Shown piece by piece: positions 35,894-44,775 of a DNA stretch of 64,000 bases. Within the stretch, counting starts at the first letter, position 1. Every line of letters starts with the position of its first letter. Source of the DNA: 66-474 sp040255405 (GTDB lineage Bacteria > Pseudomonadota > Gammaproteobacteria > Xanthomonadales > Rhodanobacteraceae); contig JBDZUX010000012.1 in assembly GCA_040255405.1 (NCBI GenBank), positions 1 to 64,000 on the forward strand, written 5' to 3'. The notes under the pieces are model-generated. The model made no database searches and was not told where the DNA came from. It saw nothing but the letters and a program-made list of their open reading frames with translations. The translations under genes and the position numbers were made by a program.

Positions 35894-37063
35894 ATGATAT
35901 CTGCGGCACACACGGTTCTATCGGCCTGTTTCGTATCGATCGGCGCTTCGGCGCTCGGGTTGTGCATACTGGTTCCCATCAGCAAGCCGGTGGGACTGCT
36001 CGATCACCCGGACAAGCGCAAGCGACATGCCTTCGCCACGCCCCTGGTCGGGGGGCTGGCCATCTTCGTGGGCATGCTCGCCGGGTGGCTGTGGCTTGGC
36101 CAGCGGTTCCTTGGGCCGGCACAGAAATTCGACGATATCGTACTGGCCACGGCGTGCGTACTCGTCGCACTGGGCGCGCTCGACGATCGCTACCAACTGC
36201 GCGTGAGCGTACGCGTGGTGGTGCAGGTGATGGCGGTCCTTACGGTGATCGCCACCACCGGCATATACGTGCATTCACTCGGCATGCTGCACGGCTATGA
36301 ACTGAAACTGGGGTGGCTCGGCATCCCGTTCACCGTGCTGGCCGTGATCGGGCTGATCAACGCGTTCAACCTGATGGACGGCATCGACGGCCTAGCGGGT
36401 TGCCTCGCACTGGTCAGCACGGGCGCGATTGCACTGTTGATGGCGCCCGACATGCCTGCGCCGCTCACCGTGATCGTGTTGTTGCTGGCCGCGGCGTTGT
36501 ATCCGTTCCTGATGGCGAACCTGGGTTTGCTGGGCAAGAAAGCCAAGGTGTTCCTCGGCGATTCGGGCAGCGTGGTGCTGGGGTACGTGATCGCATGGAC
36601 ATTGATCGCGTTGAGCCAGAGCACGCCGCGCCACATTTCGCCCGGTCTGGTGCTGTGGTGCGTGGCGCTGCCGGTCATGGACACGCTGGCGGTGATCTAT
36701 CGCCGGCTGAAGCGCGGGGTGTCGCCGTTCACGCCCGACCGCACGCATATCCACCACCTGCTGATGAACGCGGGTTTGGGCCCGCGCCGCACGCTCGTGT
36801 ACCTGGTCGGTTTCTCCATCGTGCTGCCGTTCGTGGGCGTGGTCGTCCACGCTGAACTGGGTGCCGTGGCGAACCTCGTGGCGTTCGTGGTCGTGGCCGC
36901 CATCTACGGCGCATGCACCACGCGCCTCGAACGCCAACAGGCTGCGCTGATTCGATCGCCGGCCGCGACGGCACCACGCGGTCGCGACACAGTCCCTCCG
37001 CGGCCGGTCATCCATTTTCGACCGAAGACGGACGAGCAGCCTTTCAGGAGCCGGCGCGATTAG
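35894..37063 (+). CDS. Undecaprenyl-phosphate sugar-1-phosphate transferase (WecA/MraY family)
   Basis: Integral membrane enzyme that starts repeat-unit assembly by moving a HexNAc-1-phosphate (usually GlcNAc) from UDP-sugar to undecaprenyl phosphate. The 389 residues hold about ten to eleven helices and the family motifs: the aspartate pair LDDRYQL near 98, NAFNLMDGIDGLAG near 155, FLGDSGSVVLGY near 220, and the cytoplasmic HIHHLL near 287. The start ATG 35894 follows the natural N-terminus; a longer frame upstream lacks support. It lies at one end of the exopolysaccharide cluster, convergent with its operon. Confidence 0.92.
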   Translation: MISAAHTVLSACFVSIGASALGLCILVPISKPVGLLDHPDKRKRHAFATPLVGGLAIFVGMLAGWLWLGQRFLGPAQKFDDIVLATACVLVALGALDDRYQLRVSVRVVVQVMAVLTVIATTGIYVHSLGMLHGYELKLGWLGIPFTVLAVIGLINAFNLMDGIDGLAGCLALVSTGAIALLMAPDMPAPLTVIVLLLAAALYPFLMANLGLLGKKAKVFLGDSGSVVLGYVIAWTLIALSQSTPRHISPGLVLWCVALPVMDTLAVIYRRLKRGVSPFTPDRTHIHHLLMNAGLGPRRTLVYLVGFSIVLPFVGVVVHAELGAVANLVAFVVVAAIYGACTTRLERQQAALIRSPAATAPRGRDTVPPRPVIHFRPKTDEQPFRSRRD

Positions 37064-37084
37064 GGAACCGCTGATCGACCCCGT

Positions 37085-37445
37085 CACTCGTCATCCCGGA
37101 ATACTCGCGCCATCCATGGCGCTCGCGCTTCGCGCCGCCGCAGCCTGCCCCGGACTTGATCCGGGGGCGTTCGCGTTTTGCGATTCCCGGATCGAGTCCG
37201 GGACAGGCTCTGCAAACGCAGTCGCGAAGCGATAACCGGGATCCAGCGACTTTGCATTTCCACCCAGTTACGCGAAAGTCACCGGGTCCCGGCTTTCCTC
37301 GCTCCTTAAAGCGCTGCCATCCTTGGCCGCTCTCCGCGTCGCCGGCATGACGAGCAGAATCGGGGCCTCCTCGGGGTGGCAGCGCCGATCGGATGCGAGC
37401 GGGATGTGACGGCAATGGCGCCGCGCGCGGCCGGGCATCCAGCGA
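37085..37445. repeat. REP-like palindromic intergenic repeat cluster
   Basis: The 385-bp gap between two convergent genes is filled with palindromic units. One is CCCCGGACTTGATCCGGGG near 37150-37168; an inverted relative, ATTCCCGGATCGAGTCCGGG, lies near 37183-37202. The tag ATCCAGCGACT appears twice (about 37241 and 37438), and GTCATCCCGG at 37091 resembles one end of the element. This is the look of the extragenic repeats common in Xanthomonadales. No open frame is convincing. It may also help terminate the two converging transcripts. Confidence 0.6.
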
Positions 37446-37448
37446 CTC

Positions 37449-38606
37449 CTAGATCGCTGCCTCGACGGTGCGCGGATCGTCCAGCACCTCATCGTAGGTT
37501 TCCAGCGTGCGGCGGATCACGATGCGCTCGTCAAACTTTGCCAGCGCCTTGGCGCGCGCCGCCAAGCCAAGCTTCCGCGCCCGTTCCGGTGCGTCCAGCA
37601 GGCGCACGATGGCCGCGCACAGCGATTCAGCATCGCGCGGCGGCACGATCAGTCCATCGACGCCATCGGTCACGACATCGCGGCAACCCGGCATGTCGGT
37701 GGTGATCAATGGCGTCGCGCAGGCGGCGGCTTCGATCAACGATTTCGGCAGGCCTTCGCGGTAATAGCTCGGCAACACGACGATGTCGGTGGACGCGAAC
37801 AACGCCGGCATGTCGTCGACGTGGCCGATCCACTCGACGAGACCGTCGTCGACCCAGCCGCGCACGGTGGCTTCCGGCACCGCGGCGGGATTGCCGGGAT
37901 CGGATGCGCCGGCCAGCAAGAAGCGCACCCGCCGGCTTTGCGCGCGCAGCGTGCGCGAAGCCTGCACGTATTCCTCGACGCCTTTTTCCCACAACAGCCG
38001 CGCCGCAAGCAGCACGCGTGGCGGATCGTTGCACGGGCGCGCCCGCGGCACGAACCGGTTGCAATCCACGCCGGAACCCGGGATCACGCGCACGCGGGCG
38101 TCCTCGATCAAGCGATGGTCGAGGAACATCCGCGCGTCGTCGTGGTTCTGCAGGACCAACCGCGAACGCCGGCCGCGCAACGCGAACCGCATCAGCGTGC
38201 GCACCAGCGGTCGCAGTAGATGTGCGCGCCGATCGTTGCTGGCAAACACGTAACCGAGGCCGGCGACCGCGTTGATGCGCGCCGGAACTCCGGCCAACAT
38301 CGCCGCGATCGAACCATAGACCGCGCATTTGATGGTGAAGTCGTGTACCAGCGCCGGTTGTTCGCGTCGGAACAGCGCGATCAGTTCCGCGAGGGCGCGC
38401 ATCTCGCGCAGCGGGTTCAGGCTGCGGCGGTCCATCGCCGGCAGCGGTTCCCAGCGCAGGCCGAGTTCGCGGAAGCGTGCGCCGTATTCGCCGGGCGGTG
38501 AAACCAGCAGCACCTCGTGCCCCGCCGCCTGGACCGCCTGCGCCAGCGATCGCCGGAAGTTGTAGAGGTACCAATCGGTGTTGGCGAACAGGATGATCTT
38601 GGACAT
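37449..38606 (-). CDS. Glycosyltransferase family 4 (exopolysaccharide)
   Basis: Retaining GT-B enzyme of 385 residues that adds a sugar to the lipid-linked repeat unit. The start MSKIILFANTDWYLYNFRRS gives the expected N-terminal Rossmann domain. The C-terminal nucleotide-sugar domain has GLPKSLIEAAACATPLITTD (the E-x7-E motif region) near 288. Residues GVDCNRF and LLAARLLWEKGVEEY are typical of GT4 enzymes of the WcoF/galacturonosyl type. It is the last gene of the leftward exopolysaccharide operon. Confidence 0.9.
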   Translation of the reverse strand: MSKIILFANTDWYLYNFRRSLAQAVQAAGHEVLLVSPPGEYGARFRELGLRWEPLPAMDRRSLNPLREMRALAELIALFRREQPALVHDFTIKCAVYGSIAAMLAGVPARINAVAGLGYVFASNDRRAHLLRPLVRTLMRFALRGRRSRLVLQNHDDARMFLDHRLIEDARVRVIPGSGVDCNRFVPRARPCNDPPRVLLAARLLWEKGVEEYVQASRTLRAQSRRVRFLLAGASDPGNPAAVPEATVRGWVDDGLVEWIGHVDDMPALFASTDIVVLPSYYREGLPKSLIEAAACATPLITTDMPGCRDVVTDGVDGLIVPPRDAESLCAAIVRLLDAPERARKLGLAARAKALAKFDERIVIRRTLETYDEVLDDPRTVEAAI

Positions 38607-38623
38607 GCGGCGCCCCGATGCGG

Positions 38624-39721
38624 TTACTTTTGGCAGCTCGTCTTCACGCGCTGGACGGCATCGGTGAACTGGCCGAAGTCGGACGTCACCGGGCCGCGTG
38701 CATACGGGCCGTCGGTTTGCCACGCGCTGCCGTGTCCGTAGATCCAGACGTACTGGCTGGCCGCCGCATACGCCGCCCGCAGGCGCTGCTCGAATTTCGC
38801 CGGCGTCTCGCGTTCGGATTTGTCGGTACGGGTGGGGCCGAGTGGCCAAAGGCCCGGCGCGCCGGTGAGGTGCATCGACGCTGCACTCTTGTCCATCAGC
38901 CGGGCATAATCGCCCGCGGTCCGTTGCACCGAAGGCAGCATGCCCTGCGCGTAGCGGCTGTAGGTTTGCTCCATGCCGATCGCGACATGGCTCCAACCCA
39001 CCGACAACAGGCCCTTCGCGAACGGCACGGCCAGCGCATACCGGTCGTAACTCGGTATCTTCCGGCCGGCTTTCAGTTTGTGGACCCCGGACTTGATCCG
39101 TTGCAGCAGCGATGCGTACGCCTGGGTTTGGTCCATGACGTCGGGCAGGATGAACAGCGTCATGCCGGGATAGGCGTCGTGCATCGCCTGGCCGATCGCG
39201 CGCCCTTCCTGCTCGATGGTCGTCGCCAGCTCCGGACCGGCCGCTGGCCCGCCCCAAGTGGGTGTGTAGGGCTCCAGGTCCAGCGCAACGCCCTTCAGCT
39301 TGGCGTACTCCGCCAGCATCGCCGCGTGCATGAACCGCGCGACGACCGCGTCGTTTGCCTTCTTGTCGTTCCAGTCATGCGGCTTGTAGAGCGCGACCTT
39401 GATGAAGTTGTCGGTCGCGCCGGCCGGCGCGTAGGTCGACTGGAACTTGGCGACGTTTTGCCACAGCGGGCTCTTCGGATCCGTGCCGACGTCGTCCTTC
39501 CAGTCGTCCATCACATTCTTCAGGAAGAAACCCTGCATGCCGACGGTCTGGCCCCAATAGGCGGCCTGCTCGGCGTTGGTCTGCGAGCGGTAATCGACGC
39601 CGTCGAACATCAGCAGTTTCGGACACGCCGCCAGGGCGATGTGCCACGGCACCGACAGCAGCACCAGCAGCGCCGCAAGCCCCGGGGCCCCGAATGAAAA
39701 CCGATGCGCTCCTCCATCCAT
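38624..39721 (-). CDS. Secreted protein of the exopolysaccharide operon, possible glycoside hydrolase
   Basis: A 365-residue exported protein with a signal peptide (about 1-31, APGLAALLVLLSVPWHIALA). The segment KGVALDLEPYTPTWGGP near 140 puts acidic residues (D-x-E) at a strand end, as in TIM-barrel glycosidases such as the GH18-like groups, and PDVMDQTQAYASL and WIYGHGSAW further suggest a barrel. No specific family was recognised. Seventeen nt from the downstream glycosyltransferase, it probably trims or edits the polymer in the periplasm; this is inference. Confidence 0.5.
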   Translation of the reverse strand: MDGGAHRFSFGAPGLAALLVLLSVPWHIALAACPKLLMFDGVDYRSQTNAEQAAYWGQTVGMQGFFLKNVMDDWKDDVGTDPKSPLWQNVAKFQSTYAPAGATDNFIKVALYKPHDWNDKKANDAVVARFMHAAMLAEYAKLKGVALDLEPYTPTWGGPAAGPELATTIEQEGRAIGQAMHDAYPGMTLFILPDVMDQTQAYASLLQRIKSGVHKLKAGRKIPSYDRYALAVPFAKGLLSVGWSHVAIGMEQTYSRYAQGMLPSVQRTAGDYARLMDKSAASMHLTGAPGLWPLGPTRTDKSERETPAKFEQRLRAAYAAASQYVWIYGHGSAWQTDGPYARGPVTSDFGQFTDAVQRVKTSCQK

Positions 39722-39828
39722 GCTGCACGCTCCTTCCGCCGATCCTCGGCGGTGCTGGTCTCACGCGGTGCGCGCCGCGCAAGGACGGGATGTGGCGAAC
39801 CGCGCGATGCCATCGATGCGGACGACGG

Positions 39829-40524
39829 CTAGCCGCCATCTGCCGCGGGGTGAGGTTTCGACCTCAGCAGGAAAATCATCTCCTGCGACAGCGTCCGGGC
39901 GATCCACGTCTTCGCCACGATCTCGAAATACGGCTGCAGCTCCGCGAGCACCTCGCCGACGCGGCAGAAGCACAGCGCGTCATTCTGCCCGCCAAAAATC
40001 GCGGCACGGGTTCTTCGCCGAAACTTGTGATACCGGTTTTCGATTCCAAACGAAATGACCGCGTGCGGTGCGACGCGCGCGAGTTCCTTGAGCATGCGCG
40101 CACGCAGGCCCGGAGGCACCCGGTGCATCAGCCGCAGGCACACTGCCACGTCGAACGCGGCGTCGGCGAATTCGCCCAGGTCCGCGGCGTCGGCCACCTG
40201 GAAGCTGACGTCGGGGTGACCCACGCGGGAAAATTCGGCCTCGGCGCGCTTCAACATGCTCGCTGAAATGTCGGAGGCGAGCACGCGGCTTCCCAGCGAT
40301 GCGAACACGCCGGCCAGCTTGCCGGTGCCCGCGGGGATGTCGAGCACGCTCCGGTGCGGCACCCGCTCCAGCATGGCCTTCACCACCCGGCGTTCATATC
40401 GTGCCACCACGCGCGATGGAAGATTGCGCCAGCCGCTGCGGGACATGTACATCTCGTGGTAGCGCTGCGCGGTGGCTTCATCCTGGTAAAACGTTCGGGT
40501 GTCGCGCTCATAATCAAAATGCAT
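39829..40524 (-). CDS. SAM-dependent class I methyltransferase
   Basis: A 231-residue methyltransferase starting MHFDYERDTRTFYQDEATAQ. The SAM-binding motif I is SVLDIPAGTGKLAGVFA at about 59-75, motif post-I VLASDIS, and an acidic VADAADLGEF at about 110. It overlaps the kinase-like gene upstream by 11 nt, so translation is likely coupled. It probably methylates a sugar of the polymer or a biosynthetic intermediate; the acceptor cannot be told from sequence. Confidence 0.8.
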   Translation of the reverse strand: MHFDYERDTRTFYQDEATAQRYHEMYMSRSGWRNLPSRVVARYERRVVKAMLERVPHRSVLDIPAGTGKLAGVFASLGSRVLASDISASMLKRAEAEFSRVGHPDVSFQVADAADLGEFADAAFDVAVCLRLMHRVPPGLRARMLKELARVAPHAVISFGIENRYHKFRRRTRAAIFGGQNDALCFCRVGEVLAELQPYFEIVAKTWIARTLSQEMIFLLRSKPHPAADGG

Positions 40525-41416
40525 GTCGGGCGGCCCACCTCTCGAGCTGCAGGAAATAAGCTGACAAATAGGGACGTCCAAGGATTCGCGGCACGCCGTG
40601 CAGCGCGTGCAAAGCCTTCTCCGCAAAATGCCGTCTCATTGCGATCGTTTCGTGCAGGAAATAATTCAGCAATATCGCGTCGGTCGAACACGTCGCGGCG
40701 CGCTCGTAGGCCGACACCAGGTCACCCACGTGAAAGTCCCTCCATATTCTGGGCGAGCCGCCTTTACCCCAGTTAACCATCAGCAGTGAAACGATGAAAC
40801 GCGCGATGTCATTTTCCGGCACGCCGCGTGACACGACTTGCGGATCGAAAAACAACCACGCGCGGCGACGTTGGTCGAACCTGAAATTGCGGACTTCGAA
40901 ACCCTCGATGCACAACGTGCGCGGGCGTTGACTGATCCGCCGCAACACCTCGGCGTCGGGACGGAGATGACCGTTGGCCCGATAATCCTTCCGCGGGTAA
41001 CCGGAGATTGCATCGGCGGACGCGCCGTGCAGCCGTGCGAGCAGGGACAGTGCGTCGCGCAATGCCGTCCCGCGCCCCGCGCCGTCGCCGTCGCGCCGCC
41101 GCAGCATCTCGCGCAGGTCCGGACCGGACAACCGGGGATACACGACGCAGCCATGTTCCCGCAGCAGCGGTGCGCAGGCCTGTTCGCAAAAACGGTGCAG
41201 CAATTGCATGTCGTCATATTCGCGCCGGGCGGCATCGATGCACGCAGGGTCGAGCCAGTCGCGGGCGGGATCGTTGCTGCGACGGAACAGCTTGTAGAAG
41301 CGGTTTCCGGAACACGCGACCCAGGATTCCTTGCGCGGCGCGAACGCGAGTGCGTCGATCCATCCCGCGTCTTCGACCGGATGGGCGTCCGTCCGCACCG
41401 CCGCCTGTCCCTTCAT
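40514..41416 (-). CDS. Kinase-like protein of the exopolysaccharide operon, unknown substrate
   Basis: A 300-residue protein whose pattern resembles small-molecule/LPS kinases: SGNRFYKLFRRS (strand with a lysine, about 36-47), AARREYDDMQLLHRF (helix with a glutamate, about 62), PRLSGPDLREML (hinge) and GFEVRNFRFDQRRRAWLFFDP (Asn and Asp of the metal site, about 197). The usual catalytic HGD is not seen, so it may be divergent or inactive. The start at 41416 overlaps the asparagine synthase-like stop as ATGA. No family was named with confidence. Confidence 0.45.
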   Translation of the reverse strand: MKGQAAVRTDAHPVEDAGWIDALAFAPRKESWVACSGNRFYKLFRRSNDPARDWLDPACIDAARREYDDMQLLHRFCEQACAPLLREHGCVVYPRLSGPDLREMLRRRDGDGAGRGTALRDALSLLARLHGASADAISGYPRKDYRANGHLRPDAEVLRRISQRPRTLCIEGFEVRNFRFDQRRRAWLFFDPQVVSRGVPENDIARFIVSLLMVNWGKGGSPRIWRDFHVGDLVSAYERAATCSTDAILLNYFLHETIAMRRHFAEKALHALHGVPRILGRPYLSAYFLQLERWAARHAF

Positions 41417-43425
41417 GCGGCGACCATGTCGCGCGACGGCAACGGCTGGCGCCCGGTTTCCGCGTGCCACGCCTGGAACATCAAGAGATCCCAGAGCCGC
41501 GGGCCTTCATCGGCAGCGCCGGAAAGATGGCGATCCAGCAGCTGCCTGACCGGCGCGGGTTCGAAATAACCCTGCTCGCGCAGCCGCCGCTCGTCCAGCA
41601 GGGTTTCCGCCCACTCGCGCAGCGGACCGCGCAACCATCCGCCGATCGGCACGCCGAAGCCTTGCTTGGGGCGGTCCATCAGCGACTGCGGGACGTAGCG
41701 GTACAGCACCTGCCGAAGCAGCCACTTGCCCCTGCCGCCGCGGACCTTCTGTTCGATGGGCACGCGCCAGGAGAATTCCACGACGCGGTGATCCAGCAAC
41801 GGCACCCGCGCTTCCAGGCTCACCGCCATGCTCGCGCGATCGACCTTGGCAAGGATGTCGCCGGGCAGGTACGTGACCAGATCGTTGAACATCATCCGCT
41901 CGATGAGTCCGTCCGTACCCGACGCGGGCACCGGATTGCCGATCTCGAGTGAAGGCTCGCTGGCGCGCAGCACCAGGGTCTCCGGATGACGGTGGTGCGA
42001 CATCATCAGCCGGTAGCGCTCGTCCTGCGAACCGGCCTCCAGCATCCGCGCCAGCGCCGCGACCTTCGCGCGCGGCCGGCGCATCTTCATGCCCGGCGGC
42101 AGCCAGGCATTGGCACCGGCGAACATGGATTCGTAGATCCCGGCGTGGCGCGACAGCGAACGCGCCGCGCTTCGTTGCAGCGCAAGCGGCACGCGGCCCA
42201 GGCTTCGCTCGATCTTCCGGCCCATGAAGTAGCGGCGGTATCCACCGAACAATTCATCCCCGCCGTCGCCGGAAAGGCTGACCGTGACGTTGCGCCGCGC
42301 CATCTGCGCGACGAGGAAAGTCGGTATCTGCGAGGAGTCGGAGAACGGCTCGTCGAACATGCCGGGCAGCCGCGGCACCACGTCCAGGGCATCCTGGGCG
42401 GTCACGTAAAGCTCGTGGTGTTCGGTGTCGAGGTGTTTCGCGACCGCGCGCGCGTGCACGGCCTCGTCGAAACCCTTCTCGTGAAAGCCGATGGAAAACG
42501 TCTGCACCGGACGCGGGGATTGCGCCTGCATCAAGGCAACCACCAGCGACGAATCGATGCCGCCGGAAAGGAATGCGCCCAGCGGGACGTCGGCTTCCAT
42601 GCGCAGCGCCACCGCGTCGCGCAGCAGGCGGTCCAGTTCGTCGACGGCTTCGGCGTCGGGCCGGTGCAGGCGATCGGCCATGCCCCTGATCGCGGTGTCG
42701 CGCGCCGACCAGAACGCGCGGGTGTTCGCGGCAATCAGCGGTTCGTCCGCCGGCGCCTTCAGCATGTCGCTGGCGGTGAGCGTGAGCACCGTGCCCGGCC
42801 GCAGTTTCTGCACGCCCTCGTAGATGGAACGCGGCGCCGCGATGTAGTCGTGGCGCAGCAGCAGGCACAACGCGTCGCGATCGATCGCGTTGTCGAAGCC
42901 CGGCATCGCGGTGACGGCTTTCAGTTCCGAGGCGAACACCAGCCGCGCACCGACCCAGCCGTAGTACAGCGGCTTGATGCCGAGGCGGTCGCGCACCAGC
43001 GACAACGCCCGTTCGTGGCGATCCCACAAGGCAAACGCAAACATCCCGATGAAGCGTCGCAGGGCTTCGTCGAGGCCCCATTGCTCGATCGCGGCCAGCA
43101 TCACCTCCGTGTCGGAGTGACCGCGGAACGTGGCACCGACTCTGACCAGTTCCTGCCGCAGCGCGCGATGGTTGTAGACCTCGCCGTTGTAGACGATCAC
43201 GAAGCGCCCGCTCGCCGAAACCATCGGCTGGTGGCCTTCGGGCGAGAGGTCGATGACCGAAAGGCGGCGATGGCCCAGCGCGATGCCGGCCGCCGCATCC
43301 TGGAAGAAGCCTTCGTCATCCGGTCCGCGATGGCTAATCGCACGCGTCATGCGTCGCACCACCGCGCCGGCGTCATCCGCGCGAAAGTGGTTGGCGCTGT
43401 CCCAGAATCCGGCTATTCCACACAT
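41413..43425 (-). CDS. Asparagine synthase-like glutamine amidotransferase
   Basis: A 670-residue glutamine-hydrolysing amidotransferase of the AsnB/WbpS kind. It starts MCGIAGFW, so cysteine 2 is the nucleophile of the Ntn glutaminase domain, followed by SHRGPDDEGF and YNGEVYNH. The C-terminal ATP-pyrophosphatase has FLSGGIDSS near 261 and LSGDGGDELFGGYRRY near 380. GGAGG nine bases upstream fixes the start. In polysaccharide clusters such proteins turn a sugar carboxylate into an amide rather than making free asparagine, the likelier role here. Confidence 0.88.
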   Translation of the reverse strand: MCGIAGFWDSANHFRADDAGAVVRRMTRAISHRGPDDEGFFQDAAAGIALGHRRLSVIDLSPEGHQPMVSASGRFVIVYNGEVYNHRALRQELVRVGATFRGHSDTEVMLAAIEQWGLDEALRRFIGMFAFALWDRHERALSLVRDRLGIKPLYYGWVGARLVFASELKAVTAMPGFDNAIDRDALCLLLRHDYIAAPRSIYEGVQKLRPGTVLTLTASDMLKAPADEPLIAANTRAFWSARDTAIRGMADRLHRPDAEAVDELDRLLRDAVALRMEADVPLGAFLSGGIDSSLVVALMQAQSPRPVQTFSIGFHEKGFDEAVHARAVAKHLDTEHHELYVTAQDALDVVPRLPGMFDEPFSDSSQIPTFLVAQMARRNVTVSLSGDGGDELFGGYRRYFMGRKIERSLGRVPLALQRSAARSLSRHAGIYESMFAGANAWLPPGMKMRRPRAKVAALARMLEAGSQDERYRLMMSHHRHPETLVLRASEPSLEIGNPVPASGTDGLIERMMFNDLVTYLPGDILAKVDRASMAVSLEARVPLLDHRVVEFSWRVPIEQKVRGGRGKWLLRQVLYRYVPQSLMDRPKQGFGVPIGGWLRGPLREWAETLLDERRLREQGYFEPAPVRQLLDRHLSGAADEGPRLWDLLMFQAWHAETGRQPLPSRDMVAA

Positions 43426-43516
43426 CGCGATCAGCCTCCGGCGAGAAATGGATCGGGCATCGCGGCAGCCGTGCCGCCGTCGTGACGCGGTGGTCGTGCG
43501 CGCCTGCAGCGCAAGG

Positions 43517-44656
43517 TCAGTGGGTGGCGCATGGCGGCTCCGCGATGTCCCGGTACAGGTCGGCGTACCGGCGTGCGCCGGCATCGATGGCGTAGTGCCG
43601 GACGACGCGCGCGCGGGCACGCTGTCCCAGTGCGCACCTCGCTTCGGCGCTGAGCGCCGCCAGTGCCGCCCAGGCGTCGCCCAATGCGACCGGATCGCAC
43701 GGCGGCACCACCGCCCCGGTGTCGTCCACGATCGCGGGCGCGTCGCCGACGTCGGTCACCACGCAAGGCACGCCGCACGCCATCGCTTCGGCCGTGGCAT
43801 TGGGGAAGGCTTCGCCCCACGCCGATGACGAAGTGGCGATGTCCAGCGCGTTGTCGATCGCCGCGATGTCGCTGCGCCGTCCGCACAGCCGCACGCGGTC
43901 GCGCAAGTCCAGTTGGTCGATCAGCGCGCCGAGTTCCCGGTTCGCGCCGTCGGCGCCTTCGCCCACCAGCACGAAAATCGAGCGCGGATGCTTTTCGCCA
44001 AGCCGCCTGGCCGCGTGCAGAAAGGTGGCGTGGTCCTTCATGGGGTGCACGCGCGCCACCAGGCCCACCGTGAGCGCGTCATCCGGAATGCCAAGCTCGG
44101 CACGCATGCGTGCGCGTTCCGCGGGGCGCGGCGCGAACTCGGCGGTGTCGAAGCCGTTCGGAATCACCACCGAGCGCGCGTCGTCGTAACCGAATGCGAC
44201 GTGCTGTGCGCGGCTCACCGCGGCGTTGAAGATGATCCGCGCCGGACGCCGCGACAACCGTGCGCCCGCCCGGATCACCCAGCGCGTCGCGCGCTTTTCG
44301 TGCGACAACGCGTGCAGCGAGTGGCGGATGTTCCACACCACCGGCGCGGCGTCGCCCCAGCCGGCCATCGCGGCCATCAGGTTGGCGTGGTACATCCAGC
44401 TCTGGATCACGTCGTAATGGCGGTTGCGCAACATCCGTCGCAACCGCAGGACTTCGTGCGGAAGCAGGCGACCGGGATGCATGCCGAGGTGGTGCAGTTC
44501 CGCGGACCGGGCGAACATCGCGCTCATGCTGCCTTCCGCGCCGAGCGCGACCACCACGTGTTCGAAGTCGGGCGCGCGCAGCGCCTGCACCAGCCGGTAC
44601 AGCGCCGCCTGTGCGCCGCCGGTGCCGAGCCCGGTGATGACGTGGCAGATTTTCAT
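43517..44656 (-). CDS. Glycosyltransferase family 4 (exopolysaccharide)
   Basis: A 379-residue GT-B enzyme starting MKICHVITGLGTGGAQAALY, with the glycine-rich loop GTGGAQ of the acceptor domain. The donor domain has VGLVARVHPMKDH near 196, and the C-terminal EAFPNATAEAMACGVPCVVTD near 287 carries the glutamates that bind the nucleotide-sugar. It is one of three closely similar GT4 genes in this operon. A 91-nt gap separates it from the amidotransferase gene. Confidence 0.92.
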   Translation of the reverse strand: MKICHVITGLGTGGAQAALYRLVQALRAPDFEHVVVALGAEGSMSAMFARSAELHHLGMHPGRLLPHEVLRLRRMLRNRHYDVIQSWMYHANLMAAMAGWGDAAPVVWNIRHSLHALSHEKRATRWVIRAGARLSRRPARIIFNAAVSRAQHVAFGYDDARSVVIPNGFDTAEFAPRPAERARMRAELGIPDDALTVGLVARVHPMKDHATFLHAARRLGEKHPRSIFVLVGEGADGANRELGALIDQLDLRDRVRLCGRRSDIAAIDNALDIATSSSAWGEAFPNATAEAMACGVPCVVTDVGDAPAIVDDTGAVVPPCDPVALGDAWAALAALSAEARCALGQRARARVVRHYAIDAGARRYADLYRDIAEPPCATH

Positions 44657-44775
44657 GCGCGCGGGTGCCTGTCGCGCGCCCGTGCGGCGAAAAGCCCGCA
44701 CGCGCGCGCCGAAGTGATCGACTGGAAGGCGTTGCCTGGGCTCCGCGATTTTTCCTCGTGGTGCATGGATGTTCC

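Noticed and set aside
37064..37448. CRISPR array
   Set aside because: Repeats are few, palindromic and unevenly spaced, without unique spacers of constant length, and no cas genes are near.
37449..39257. Glycosyltransferase read as a 602-residue fusion
   Set aside because: The upstream part is antisense-phase junk inside the secreted protein gene; the GT4 domain begins at the ATG at 38606.
40514..41416. Calling the kinase-like protein a confirmed LPS heptose or aminoglycoside kinase
   Set aside because: The canonical HGD catalytic motif was not found, so only a general resemblance is claimed.
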